NCBI RefSeq assembly: GCF_001299475.1
Contig: NZ_CYUJ01000002.1
Span: 1 to 64,000 of the forward strand
DNA length: 64,000 nt
Direction of reading: 5' to 3'
Source: Neofamilia massiliensis
GTDB lineage: Bacteria; Bacillota; Clostridia; Tissierellales; Peptoniphilaceae
Shown here: positions 7,137 through 16,275 of the stretch, piece by piece
Layout of the letters: every line of letters begins with the position of its first letter
Numbering within the stretch: the first letter of the stretch is position 1
Notes under the pieces: generated by a model
Databases searched by the model: none
What the model was told of the DNA's origin: nothing
What the model saw: the letters and a program-made list of their open reading frames with translations, nothing else
Program-made: the position numbers and the translations under genes

Positions 7137-9197
7137 ATGAAAGTTTATACAACTGACAAAATTAGAAACGTCGCTTTAGTTGGCCATAGTGGATGTGGTA
7201 AAACCAACCTAACAGAAGCTATGCTTTATCAAACTGGAGCAACTAAGAGAATGGGAAATGTCAGTTCAAAAAACACTATGTCTGACTTCTCTAAAGAAGA
7301 GATTCAAAGACAATCATCTATAGGAACATCAGTTATACCAATAGAATGGAGAGACAAAAAATTAAATATTATCGACGCTCCAGGCTATTTAGACTTTGTT
7401 GGAGAAGTGTATGCATCTTTAAGAGCAGCTGAATCTGCAATTTTAGTAATAGATGCAACTAGCGGAGTTGAAGTAGGTACTGAACTTGTTTGGAAGTACT
7501 GTGAAGAAATCGGCCTACCAAGAATGATCTTCGTCAACAAAATAGATGGTGAAAACGTAAACTTTAGAAAGCTAATGGAATCAATTGAAGAAAACTTCGG
7601 TAAGAAAGTTGTTCCATTTGCTACACCAATTGGCGAAGGCGAAAGTTTTGAAGGTGTTACAGATATTATTTTCCAAAAGGGCTACAAGTACGAAAACGGA
7701 TCTCCTGTAGAAATCGAATTAAATCACGACCAATTAAAGGCTACTGAAAGAATTTATGAAGAAATTACAGAAATCATAGCTGAATCTGACGAAGACCTAT
7801 TAAATAAATTCTTTGAAGGAGAAACCTTTACTAGAGAAGAAATCCTAAGAGGTGTAACTCTTGCAGTAACCCAAGGTGATGCTGTTCCTCTAATAGTTGG
7901 ATCAGGAGAAAAAGCTATAGGAATTGATATCTTATTAAATATGATTTCTAACTTCCTACCAGCCCCTAACCATCCAGAAGCCCACTTAGGCTTTAGGGTA
8001 GAATCAGGAGAAGCTAGAAAAGTTGACGCAAACGAAGCATTTTCAGCAGTTGTCTTTAAGACTATAACTGACCCATTTGTTGGCAAGATTTCAATTTTTA
8101 AAGTAACTTCTGGAAAAATTACTAAGGACACAGAATTTTATAACTCAAGCAAGGACGCAGTAGAAAAAATGGGCGGACTTTTTGTCCTTAGAGGTAAAGA
8201 ACAACTTCCAGTTGACGAAATCCTAGCAGGAGATATTGGAGCAACAACAAAACTTGTAAAGACCCAAACTGGAGATACAATTTCTGACAAGAATAACAAG
8301 ATTGTCTACAAGAGATTAAAATACCCACAAGCAAATCTCTTCTATGCAATTGAACCAGTCTCTAAGGGAGACGAAGAAAAAATTTCATCTTCACTTACAA
8401 AACTTCAAGAAGAAGACCCATCTTTTGTTATAAACAGAAATTCAGAAACCAAACAGCTTACAATTGGTGGTCAAGGATCAGTTCAACTTCAAGTTATTCT
8501 TGACAAACTTAAAAATAACTTTGGCGTAGAAGTAAAAGTTGTGCCATTTATAGTTCCATACAGGGAAACAATTACTAAGACTGTAGAAGTTCAAGGTAAG
8601 CACAAGAAACAATCTGGTGGAGCAGGCCAATACGGCGATGTTTGGATTAGATTTGAACCAGCAACAGAAGAATTTATCTTTGACGAAGAAGTGTTTGGTG
8701 GATCAGTTCCTAAAAACTACTTCCCAGCAGTTGAAAAAGGTCTAGAAGAAGCTAAAGAACACGGAATCCTAGCAGGCTTCCCAGTTGTAAACTTTAAGGC
8801 AGTTTTATACGATGGATCCTACCACGATGTAGACTCAAACGAAATGTCCTTTAAACTAGCATCTCACCTTGCCTTTAAAAACGGTATGGAACAAGCAAAC
8901 CCAGTTTTACTTGAACCAATAATGAAGGTTGAAATTTCTATTCCTGATTCATATCTTGGAGATGTAATGGGAGATATAAACAAGAGAAGAGGAAGAATCC
9001 TAGGCATGGACCAACAAGCTGATGGATCTCAACTAATTTTTGCTGAAGCACCACAAGCAGAAATGTTTGAATACTCAATTGACCTAAGGGCTATGACCCA
9101 AGGTAGAGGAAACTTCTCTATGGAATTTGCTAGATATGAACAAGTTCCACACGAAGTTCAAGATGATATAATAGCAGAAGCAAAAAAAGAAGCATAG
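7137..9197 (+). CDS. fusA: Elongation factor G family GTPase (EF-G-like paralogue)
   Basis: A 686-residue translational GTPase. The start is ATG 7137, preceded by GAAAGGTGG; an upstream in-frame ATG at 7119 has no ribosome site. P-loop GHSGCGKT is at residues 16-23, DAPG at about 80-83 and NKID near 134, followed by the EF-G domains II-V (for example GGAGQYGDVWIRFEP of domain IV and GDVMGDINKRRGRI of domain V). GHSGCGKT replaces the usual AHIDAGKT, and the gene stands alone rather than in a str operon with rpsL, rpsG and tuf. Both points suggest the divergent EF-G group present as a second copy in many Firmicutes rather than the housekeeping enzyme. The family-level call is firm; the paralogue call is inferred from context. 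Confidence 0.88.
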   Translation: MKVYTTDKIRNVALVGHSGCGKTNLTEAMLYQTGATKRMGNVSSKNTMSDFSKEEIQRQSSIGTSVIPIEWRDKKLNIIDAPGYLDFVGEVYASLRAAESAILVIDATSGVEVGTELVWKYCEEIGLPRMIFVNKIDGENVNFRKLMESIEENFGKKVVPFATPIGEGESFEGVTDIIFQKGYKYENGSPVEIELNHDQLKATERIYEEITEIIAESDEDLLNKFFEGETFTREEILRGVTLAVTQGDAVPLIVGSGEKAIGIDILLNMISNFLPAPNHPEAHLGFRVESGEARKVDANEAFSAVVFKTITDPFVGKISIFKVTSGKITKDTEFYNSSKDAVEKMGGLFVLRGKEQLPVDEILAGDIGATTKLVKTQTGDTISDKNNKIVYKRLKYPQANLFYAIEPVSKGDEEKISSSLTKLQEEDPSFVINRNSETKQLTIGGQGSVQLQVILDKLKNNFGVEVKVVPFIVPYRETITKTVEVQGKHKKQSGGAGQYGDVWIRFEPATEEFIFDEEVFGGSVPKNYFPAVEKGLEEAKEHGILAGFPVVNFKAVLYDGSYHDVDSNEMSFKLASHLAFKNGMEQANPVLLEPIMKVEISIPDSYLGDVMGDINKRRGRILGMDQQADGSQLIFAEAPQAEMFEYSIDLRAMTQGRGNFSMEFARYEQVPHEVQDDIIAEAKKEA

Positions 9198-9205
9198 TAT
9201 AAAAA

Positions 9206-9243
9206 TAACCCTGGAAGGAAAAATCTTTTCAGGGTTTATTTTT
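9206..9243 (+). terminator. Terminator after the EF-G-like gene
   Basis: AACCCTGGAAGG / CTTTTCAGGGTT hairpin followed by ATTTTTT. Confidence 0.7.
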
Positions 9244-9311
9244 TATAAGTTTAAATTATTTATAAAATTTGATACAATAGAATCCAGTGTAAAAAGATTG
9301 GAGAATTTAAA

Positions 9312-9935
9312 ATGAAAAAATACAAGGACTTTATTTATTCAATTATGGCAGGCACCTTTATTGCCCTAGGAGGAGTTGTCTTTTTAATGATAGATAATAA
9401 ATACCTAGGATCATTAATGTTTGCCGTTGGACTTTTTGGAGTTTGTACTCTAGGTTATAACCTCTTTACAGGCAAAGTCGGCTATTTCTTTTATAATGAG
9501 AAAAAGTCTTATACAAAATTTCTACTAAAGGTCCTTATAGGAAACGCCCTTGGAGCAATACTAATAGCCTTCCTTTTATCCTTAAGTAGAAATGGAGAAT
9601 TTTTACAAGAAAAGGCCCTGACTTTAGTAAATACAAAATTAAACGACACTTATTTAAGTTTATTTGTCCTAGGAATAATGTGTAACATCTTCGTCGTCTT
9701 TGGAGTAGAAGAATACAAGACAAACCCCCACGACCTTGGAAAATATTTAGGCATAATTTTTGCAGTAATGGTCTTTATCCTAGCAGGCTTTGAACACTCT
9801 GTTGCAGATATTTTTTATTTCGCCATGGCAGGAGTTTGGACCCTAGATGGATTTTTGAGAATTTTAGTTATAGTTTTAGGAAATGCAGTTGGCGGCCTTT
9901 TAGTCCCAAGTGTAAGATTATTAGAAAGAGAATAG
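9312..9935 (+). CDS. Formate/nitrite transporter (FNT) family channel
   Basis: A 207-residue polytopic membrane protein with about six hydrophobic helices. FNT-family features are visible: GTFIALGGVVF in the first helix, LGYNLFTGKVGYFF where the family has its L/TG-containing motif, GNALGAILIAF, and GFEHSVADIFYFAMAG near residue 160 (the family H-S-x-A-[D/N]-[M/I] motif with the central His). Family members conduct formate, nitrite, lactate or hydrosulfide; the substrate cannot be read from the sequence. It is monocistronic: TACAAT at 9274-9279 is a plausible -10 and a shared terminator follows. Confidence 0.88.
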   Translation: MKKYKDFIYSIMAGTFIALGGVVFLMIDNKYLGSLMFAVGLFGVCTLGYNLFTGKVGYFFYNEKKSYTKFLLKVLIGNALGAILIAFLLSLSRNGEFLQEKALTLVNTKLNDTYLSLFVLGIMCNIFVVFGVEEYKTNPHDLGKYLGIIFAVMVFILAGFEHSVADIFYFAMAGVWTLDGFLRILVIVLGNAVGGLLVPSVRLLERE

Positions 9936-9978
9936 AAAGAATCAAACTTATCAGCTAAAAATCAACACAAGACCAAAA

Positions 9979-10012
9979 AAAACCAGAGACATTAAAATCT
10001 CTGGTTTTATTT
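9979..10012. terminator. Bidirectional terminator between FNT gene and feo operon
   Basis: AACCAGAGA-cattaaaa-TCTCTGGTT with an A-run before and a T-run after. It ends the rightward FNT gene and the leftward feo operon. Confidence 0.8.
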
Positions 10013-10174
10013 TTATTTACATGCACTTCCTTCCTTGTAGCTGTGACATGTCCCTGCTGATGGGCAGGATCCACAGCCGCAAGGGCTTACGCCTTTTTTC
10101 TTATTTTTTCTAATTTTCAAATATGCCAAAATGGCAACTAGGACAACTAGTCCAATTACTATATAATCTCCCAT
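10013..10174 (-). CDS. FeoB-associated Cys-rich membrane protein
   Basis: A 53-residue protein read from ATG 10174, with GAGGTG just upstream. Residues 4-19 form one membrane helix (YIVIGLVVLVAILAYL), followed by a basic stretch IRKNKKK and a Cys cluster (S-P-C-G-C-G-S-C-P-S-A-G-T-C, residues 30-43) plus a final Cys at 52. This matches the small FeoB-associated Cys-rich proteins encoded after feoB in Firmicutes. It lies 9 bp downstream of feoB in the same operon. A role in Fe(II) handling at the membrane is inferred from family and position. Confidence 0.88.
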   Translation of the reverse strand: MGDYIVIGLVVLVAILAYLKIRKNKKKGVSPCGCGSCPSAGTCHSYKEGSACK

Positions 10175-10183
10175 TTTTCACCT

Positions 10184-12301
10184 CTACTTTTTATACTTTG
10201 ACGGTTTAAAAATCAGATACAGGTAAATAACTAAAATTACTCCAGCTACTCCTGTCCAAAAATTTGGTGCTTGGCCGTCTATTAGAACTCTAGCAAACTG
10301 ATAAATCATTAGGCTCATAGTATAGGAAAATACTAAAATGTAGCCTAGGGCAAAGCGAGTCCATTTTCTATCATTCATTTCTTGTCTAATTGCTCCAACT
10401 GCAGCAAAACATGGAATTGTCAATTGGTTAAAAAACATAAAGGCAAGCATTGAAGCTGTTGTGAAATAGTCTTTTACAAAGTCAGTAAGAGCGCCAGTGT
10501 TAGTTTCAATATCTCCAAGCTTTGCTATAATTCCAAAGGTTGAAACTACAACTTCCTTGGCGACAAGGCCTAAAATTGTAGCGACTGCAGCCAGCCAATC
10601 TCCAAAACCAAGAGGGCTAAAGAACCACTGAATTTTTTTGCCAACAAAGGCTAAAATTGAGTCAGTTTCAGATGACCCAAAGGGCTCGAATTTAAAGTTT
10701 ATTGTAATATTAGTAGTTAGCCAAACAAAAATTGAGGCTAAAAGTATTATTGTTCCAGCATTAAAGACAAAGGCCTTGACCCTGGTCCAAGTTGATCTAA
10801 AGACATTATAGGCTGAAGGCAGGTGATATTCTGGTAGCTCCATTATAAAAGGTGCTTCATCTCCTTGAAATCTTTCAGTCTTTTTTAAAATCAGGCCAGT
10901 AATAATTACTGCAACAATTCCGCCGAAATACCAAACAGGTCCAAACCACCAGGCTCCGCCCCAAATTGCTGCAAACATGGCGATAATATCTGTTTTAGCT
11001 CCACATGGCATCATTGATGCAACTGTTATAGTCATCCTTCTATCGGCGTCATTTTCTATAGTTCTAGTTGCCATAATTCCAGGAACTGAACAACCTGTTC
11101 CAACTAAAATTGGAATAAAGGATTTACCTGACAGACCAAATTTTCTAAAAACTCTATCTAGGATAAAGGCAATTCTAGACATATAGCCAATATCTTCAAG
11201 GATTGCAATAAAGATAAATAATGAAGCAATAACTGGTAGGAAACCTAAAACTCCAGCAACACCAGCAAAAACTCCATCCATAACTAGGGAGTGAACCATT
11301 TCAGAAGTCCCAAGATTAGTTAGAAGTTCATCTAATTTTCCGCCAATAATTTCTCCAAAGAGGACGTCATTAGTCCAGTCAGTTACATCTCCACCGACAA
11401 CAGAAATTGCCAGATAATAAACTAGGGTCATAACTACTAAGAAAATTGGAATTGAAAATATTTTACTGGTAACTATCTTGTCTACTTTGTCAGAAAAAGT
11501 TAGGCCCTGGCGGCCTTTTTTTACAGACGAAGATGTAAGCCTAGTTACAAAATCATACCTGCCATCTGTTATAATTCCTTCAACGTCGTCATCGAAAAAT
11601 TTTTCAGCATCAGCCCTAAGCTTGTCAATTTTAGATTTCTGTTCAGGACTTAGCTTTAATTCTTCAATTACTTGTTTGTCATTTTCAAAAACTTTTACAG
11701 CCTTCCACCTTCTGGCCCTGTCTTCGTTAAGACTTGGAATTAGGTCTTCAACTTTTTGTATATAGGTTTCAAGATCTTTAGGGAAGGATTTGATTTCTGG
11801 GAAAATCTTGTTTTCTAAGGCAGCATTTTTAGAAATTTCTACTAGCAGGTCTATGTTTTCGTTTTTTAAGGCAGAAACTTCTACAACCTTACAATTTAAT
11901 TCTTTTTCAATTTTTTCTATGTCAATGTAGTCTTTGTTTTTCCTAACTAAGTCCATCATGTTAAGGGCAATAATTAGGGGAATCCCAAGTTCTGACAACT
12001 GGGTAGATAAGTACAAATTTCTTTCGATATTAGATCCGTCAACGACATTTATAATTGCATCAGGCTTGTCGTGGACTAAAAAATCTCTGGCCACAACTTC
12101 TTCTAAGGTATAAGGAGACAGGGAATAAATTCCAGGAAGGTCTGTTAGAACAACCTCGCCATCTTTTTTACATCTTCCTTCTTTCTTTTCAACTGTAACT
12201 CCAGGCCAGTTTCCAACGTATTGGTGGCTGCCTGTTAGGGCGTTGAAAAGTGTAGTTTTGCCAGAGTTTGGATTTCCAGCTAAGGCAATATTAATTGTCA
12301 T
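10184..12301 (-). CDS. feoB: Ferrous iron transport protein B
   Basis: A 705-residue Fe(II) transporter with an N-terminal cytosolic G-domain and a polytopic membrane domain. The P-loop GNPNSGKT is at residues 9-16, VTVEKKEG is the switch region, and DLPG is at 54-57. An alpha-helical GDP-dissociation-inhibitor-like region follows. The membrane part contains the Gate motifs, with GTGCSVPGIMATRTIEN around residue 400 and the second Gate near IPCFAAVGAIRQE. Its ATG overlaps the feoA stop by 4 bp. Length and organisation are typical of the family. Confidence 0.97.
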   Translation of the reverse strand: MTINIALAGNPNSGKTTLFNALTGSHQYVGNWPGVTVEKKEGRCKKDGEVVLTDLPGIYSLSPYTLEEVVARDFLVHDKPDAIINVVDGSNIERNLYLSTQLSELGIPLIIALNMMDLVRKNKDYIDIEKIEKELNCKVVEVSALKNENIDLLVEISKNAALENKIFPEIKSFPKDLETYIQKVEDLIPSLNEDRARRWKAVKVFENDKQVIEELKLSPEQKSKIDKLRADAEKFFDDDVEGIITDGRYDFVTRLTSSSVKKGRQGLTFSDKVDKIVTSKIFSIPIFLVVMTLVYYLAISVVGGDVTDWTNDVLFGEIIGGKLDELLTNLGTSEMVHSLVMDGVFAGVAGVLGFLPVIASLFIFIAILEDIGYMSRIAFILDRVFRKFGLSGKSFIPILVGTGCSVPGIMATRTIENDADRRMTITVASMMPCGAKTDIIAMFAAIWGGAWWFGPVWYFGGIVAVIITGLILKKTERFQGDEAPFIMELPEYHLPSAYNVFRSTWTRVKAFVFNAGTIILLASIFVWLTTNITINFKFEPFGSSETDSILAFVGKKIQWFFSPLGFGDWLAAVATILGLVAKEVVVSTFGIIAKLGDIETNTGALTDFVKDYFTTASMLAFMFFNQLTIPCFAAVGAIRQEMNDRKWTRFALGYILVFSYTMSLMIYQFARVLIDGQAPNFWTGVAGVILVIYLYLIFKPSKYKK

Positions 12302-12534
12302 TGGGCCTTCACCTCTTCGACTTCAATATTCATAGCATCAGCTCTACGCATACTAAGTTCGTAGTTTCTAACATTTATTTGAATTGGGTCGCCAAAGGGA
12401 GCAGACTTTCTTACAAAAACTTCAACTCTCTTTGTTAGGCCCATGTCCATAATCCTTCTCTTCAAAGGACCAGAACCGTGAATCTTTACGATTCTATAGG
12501 TTTTTCCAACCTTGCCATCTTTTAATGTATTCAT
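12298..12534 (-). CDS. feoA: Ferrous iron transport protein A
   Basis: A 78-residue SH3-fold protein with the FeoA signature: GKTYRIVKIHG, then RRIMDMGLTKRVEVFV and GDPIQINVRNYELSMRRADA. It is the first gene of the leftward feoA-feoB-Cys-rich operon and translationally coupled to feoB by a 4-bp overlap. FeoA is thought to modulate FeoB in the cytosol. Confidence 0.95.
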   Translation of the reverse strand: MNTLKDGKVGKTYRIVKIHGSGPLKRRIMDMGLTKRVEVFVRKSAPFGDPIQINVRNYELSMRRADAMNIEVEEVKAQ

Positions 12535-12597
12535 AAAAGCTCCTTTATTTAAAATATATTTGATAAATATCGACCAAAATTTTAGCCAAATACTAAA

Positions 12598-12651
12598 TGA
12601 TTATCTCTATCAATTATTTTAAATTATACAGTAGGTAAGGAAGGATTTCAA
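12598..12651 (-). promoter_or_regulatory. feoAB promoter with Fur-like palindrome
   Basis: On the minus strand, TTGAAA (12651-12646) and TATAAT (12628-12623) are separated by exactly 17 bp. Downstream of the -10 lies the 15-bp imperfect palindrome TGATAGAGATAATCA (12612-12598), which resembles a degenerate Fur 7-1-7 box. Iron repression of feo by Fur-type regulators is established in other bacteria; here it is an inference from the site. Confidence 0.6.
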
Positions 12652-12772
12652 TAATTATTATCAAAAACTTTGTGAAATTTTTGTAAAGACTTCCTTACCA
12701 ACAAAAATGTCTTGTAATAGGAACTTAATTAAAAATCCATCAGCCTCTGCTATAATAAAAACAGGTGATACT

Positions 12773-14398
12773 ATGAAAAAGAAAATTTTAATTTTACTAA
12801 TGATTTTGATGAGTCTAATGCCGACAAAAACTTTTGCCAAGGGGGAGGTCCAAGGACTAAAAAGTCCCCAAGACCTTTATATAAACAAGCAAAGGACAGA
12901 TTTAAAAGGCTACAACATTAAGGACCATAACTACTACAGGCTAAGAGACCTGGCAAGTCTATTAAAAATCCACGACCTAAACTTTTCTCTTTGGGGAGAT
13001 GATAAGAGAATAATTATAAGCTTAGACGAAACTTATGAAGACGCTAAAAACCAAGGAATAATTTTAAAGGAAGACAAGGCTCAGGCCCTAGAAAAGGAAA
13101 TGACCTTAAAGTTAATTAAAAACGGCAAGGCAGAAAACTACCAGGTCAAGGCCTATAACATTGACGGCTACAATTACTTTAAGCTTAGGGACATAGGAAA
13201 ATATCTAAACTACGATGTAGACTATGACGAGAAAAATAACTTGGCCATGATCTTTACAAATGTAATTACAGTAAAGGTTCCATCTAACAAGAAGATTGTC
13301 TTAGGAAATGAAAGATTATTAGAAGAATATTCTCATCTCATTGACGGAAAAAACCTAGGCCTAATTACCAACCAAACAGGCCTAGATTCAAAAAACGTAA
13401 GAACAGTAGACAAACTCTATAACTATGACAAGGCCAAACTTCTTGCGATTTATTCTCCAGAACACGGCCTTGATGGCAAGCACCAAGCAGGCAAGTATGT
13501 AGAATCTTATATAGATGAAGACTTAAATCTGCCAGTTTATTCTCTTTATGGAAAAACTAGAAAACCAAGTCCAGAAATGCTAGCAGGCATTGACGTACTT
13601 ATCTTCGACATTCAAGACATTGGATCTAGGACCTACACCTATATTTCAACTTTAAACTATGCTATGAAGGCAGCCAAAGAAGCAGGCATCCCTCTTTTAG
13701 TCTTAGACAGACCAAACCCTGTCGGTGGACAAATTGTAGAAGGCTTTGTCCTAAAAGAAGACTATGAGACCTTTGTAGGAGTAGACGAACTGCCAATGGC
13801 CCATGGAATGACAGTTGGAGAACTGGCAAAATTTTTTAACAGAAAGATTTCTGCCGATATTAAAGTTATTGAAATGCAAGGCTACAAGAGGTCAATGATC
13901 TGGAAGGATACAGGTCTTCCTTTTGCCCAAACTAGTCCAAACATTCCAAATTTAGAATCTGCCTTTAACTATATGGCAGCAGGAATTGGTGACGGAACTG
14001 GCCTAGGCCAAGGAGACAAGTTTACTTGGGTTGGAGCCAAGGGCTTAGACTCAAATGACTTTGCTAGGATTTTAAATTCTTATGACCTTCCAGGAATTAG
14101 ATTTGTTGGAGAAGATAAAAAGGACAAGGGTGGAGTTAGATTAGTAATTACTGATTACTACACTTATAATCCACAAAAAACTGGAACTTATATTCTAGCA
14201 ACAGCCAATCTTCTTGGAGCTATAAATATTCCAGAAGAAGTAAATGGCAAGGTCCCAATGTTTGAAAAAATCCACGGAGGAAAAATGATGGGTCAGGCCC
14301 TAAAAGACAAACTAAGGCCTCAAGAAATAGTAGACCTTTATCAAAAGGACCTAAGAGACTTTATGGTTGAAAGAGAAAAATATTTAATTTATAAATAA
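12773..14398 (+). CDS. NamZ/DUF1343-type exo-beta-N-acetylmuramidase with stalk domain
   Basis: A 541-residue secreted protein. The start is ATG 12773 (MKKKILILLMILMSLMP), with AGGTGAT before it; an upstream in-frame start at 12707 lacks a signal sequence and ribosome site. A signal peptide ends near TFA-KG. A copper-amine-oxidase-N-like pair of motifs (YYRLRDLASLL and YNYFKLRDIGKYL, about residues 45-150) precedes a DUF1343 domain with GLITNQTGLD, IYSPEHGLDGKHQAGKYV, LIFDIQDIGSRTYTYIST and LDRPNPVGG. Characterised DUF1343 enzymes (Bacillus NamZ/YbbC) release terminal MurNAc from peptidoglycan fragments. It is monocistronic and divergent from feoAB. A wall recycling role is inferred from the family. 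Confidence 0.88.
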   Translation: MKKKILILLMILMSLMPTKTFAKGEVQGLKSPQDLYINKQRTDLKGYNIKDHNYYRLRDLASLLKIHDLNFSLWGDDKRIIISLDETYEDAKNQGIILKEDKAQALEKEMTLKLIKNGKAENYQVKAYNIDGYNYFKLRDIGKYLNYDVDYDEKNNLAMIFTNVITVKVPSNKKIVLGNERLLEEYSHLIDGKNLGLITNQTGLDSKNVRTVDKLYNYDKAKLLAIYSPEHGLDGKHQAGKYVESYIDEDLNLPVYSLYGKTRKPSPEMLAGIDVLIFDIQDIGSRTYTYISTLNYAMKAAKEAGIPLLVLDRPNPVGGQIVEGFVLKEDYETFVGVDELPMAHGMTVGELAKFFNRKISADIKVIEMQGYKRSMIWKDTGLPFAQTSPNIPNLESAFNYMAAGIGDGTGLGQGDKFTWVGAKGLDSNDFARILNSYDLPGIRFVGEDKKDKGGVRLVITDYYTYNPQKTGTYILATANLLGAINIPEEVNGKVPMFEKIHGGKMMGQALKDKLRPQEIVDLYQKDLRDFMVEREKYLIYK

Positions 14399-14404
14399 AA
14401 TTCA

Positions 14405-14431
14405 AGGCAGGGGGGACCCTGTCTTTTTTTA
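14405..14431 (+). terminator. Terminator after the NamZ-like gene
   Basis: GGCAGGG-ggga-CCCTGTC hairpin followed by TTTTTTT, 8 bp after the stop. Confidence 0.75.
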
Positions 14432-14577
14432 ATTCAACTTGCTAGTGACATAAGTCTTAAAAAAACTTTTTATATTAAAGGAAAAAAATTCTACTGAAAA
14501 AGTTTTTATTATATTTAAAATTCTTTAAGACTTTTTACTAGAACTTTATTATTAGACTAACTATTTGGCCCGTTTTC

Positions 14578-14586
14578 TGTTATAAT
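14578..14586 (+). promoter_or_regulatory. Extended -10 promoter upstream of the antiporter/pheST operon
   Basis: TGTTATAAT (TATAAT at 14581-14586), 34 bp before the antiporter ATG. No leader long enough for a T-box is present between it and the first gene. Confidence 0.5.
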
Positions 14587-14620
14587 AATAAGGATATCAG
14601 TCTTAGAAAAAGGATATTTT

Positions 14621-16246
14621 ATGGATTTATTTATTGTAGGCTTAATTTTATTTTTGGCAATTTTCGCCATTAAATTTTCAAACAAATCGGGGATTCCAGC
14701 CTTACTTATTTTTATTGTATTTGGAATTACCTTTTCCTTTTTAGGTTTTGACTTTAACAACTACTATATAGCAGACAAGTTTGCGTCCCTTTCCCTAATG
14801 GTTATAATTTTCCAAGGGGGCTTTTCTACTAAGTGGAAGATGGCAAGACCAGTAGCAAGAGAAGCTATAATAATGAGCTTTGCAGGTACAATTGTAACAG
14901 CTCTTTTAACTGGACTTTTTTGCCACTATGTATTTAAGTTTTCTATGCTAGAGGCCATGCTTTTAGGATCAGTTATTGCATCAACAGACTTTGCCTCTGT
15001 TTCAAATATTTTAAGGTCGCAAAATCTAAACTTAAAGTATTCAACAGCTCCACTTTTAGAGCTAGAATCAGGATCAAACGACCCGACAGCCTATACTTTA
15101 ACTATGATTTTTCTCTCCCTACTTTTAGGAGATAATATTTCTGTGCCTATAACAATTTTGGCCCAAATTATTTTAGGTCTTTTAGTTGGCTTTGGCATTG
15201 CCTTTGCCTTTATGAAAATTGTTAGAGTCACTAAATTTGACGGCGATGGACTTTTTATAATATTTCTAGCAGCTACAGCCCTTTTTACTTTTTCTTTTGC
15301 AAATCTAATTAAGGGCAACGGCTACCTGGCAGTTTATGTCTTTGGGATTTATGTTGGCAACCAACAATTTAAAGGAAAGAGAGAGTCGGTGTTTTTCTTA
15401 GACGGCATAACAAGTCTACTGCAAATTGGCCTTTTCTTTATGCTAGGCCTACTTTCAAATGTAGACGACCTTATAGCAAATCTTCCAATGGCCTTGGCAG
15501 TTTGTCTCTTTATGTTATTTGTTGCCAGACCTCTTGCAACCTTTGGCCTTCTAGCTCCTTTTAAGGGACCGAAAAGCCAAAAGCTTATGATTTCTCTGGC
15601 AGGCATTAGAGGAGCTGCGGCAATTGCCTTTGCAATTTTAGTTATAAATTCTGGTGTAGATTTAAATATGGACATCTACCATATAGTCTTTGGAGTTTGT
15701 GTAATTTCTGCCCTTATTCAAGGCTCAGTTATGCCAACTGTTTCCAGAAAATTAGATATACTTGATCCAAATGACACAGTCTTTAAAAACTTTAACGACT
15801 ACCAAGATAAAAGCGAAATTGGCTTTATCCAAACAGTAATTAAACCTGGATCTAAGTGGATTAACCAACCAGTTTCTACCTTGAACCTAGCCTTTAACGT
15901 TATCGTTGCAAAAATTGTCAGAGACGGTAAGACCATTGTTCCTAGAGGGTCAACAGTTTTAAAAGAGCACGACTTAGTTGTAATTGGCGGTGAGGTTTAC
16001 TTTGATAAGGCATCAGACGAGTTAGTTGAGCTGACTCTGGCCAACTCTCATCCTTGGGTAGACAAGTTAGTCAAAGACATTGACCTGGCAGACGACCAGC
16101 TAATAATTATGGTCCAAACCAAGGACAATGAAATTATTGTTCCTACAGGAAACACTAGGCTTTCTGAAGGAGACACCCTAGTTACTATAAAATCCCACGA
16201 GGAAACCAGACGACTTAAAAAATTAGAAAAGATAAAAAACAAATAG
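14621..16246 (+). CDS. CPA1-type cation/proton antiporter (NhaP2/CvrA-like) with TrkA-C domain
   Basis: A 541-residue protein with about 12-13 membrane helices (residues 1 to about 385) and a cytosolic tail. Membrane motifs fit monovalent cation:proton antiporters, for example GSVIASTDFASV with the Asp in the transport core and LELESGSNDPTAYTL with the family S-N-D-P. Residues about 400-535 form one or two TrkA-C-like regulatory domains (IKPGSKWINQPVSTLNL, VPRGSTVLKEHDLVVIGG, VPTGNTRLSEGDTLVTI). K+/H+ or Na+/H+ exchange follows from the family; which ion is not shown. It is followed 29 bp later by pheS without a terminator. Confidence 0.88.
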   Translation: MDLFIVGLILFLAIFAIKFSNKSGIPALLIFIVFGITFSFLGFDFNNYYIADKFASLSLMVIIFQGGFSTKWKMARPVAREAIIMSFAGTIVTALLTGLFCHYVFKFSMLEAMLLGSVIASTDFASVSNILRSQNLNLKYSTAPLLELESGSNDPTAYTLTMIFLSLLLGDNISVPITILAQIILGLLVGFGIAFAFMKIVRVTKFDGDGLFIIFLAATALFTFSFANLIKGNGYLAVYVFGIYVGNQQFKGKRESVFFLDGITSLLQIGLFFMLGLLSNVDDLIANLPMALAVCLFMLFVARPLATFGLLAPFKGPKSQKLMISLAGIRGAAAIAFAILVINSGVDLNMDIYHIVFGVCVISALIQGSVMPTVSRKLDILDPNDTVFKNFNDYQDKSEIGFIQTVIKPGSKWINQPVSTLNLAFNVIVAKIVRDGKTIVPRGSTVLKEHDLVVIGGEVYFDKASDELVELTLANSHPWVDKLVKDIDLADDQLIIMVQTKDNEIIVPTGNTRLSEGDTLVTIKSHEETRRLKKLEKIKNK

Positions 16247-16275
16247 ATTTAGTCTAGATAAATATTGGAGGGACT

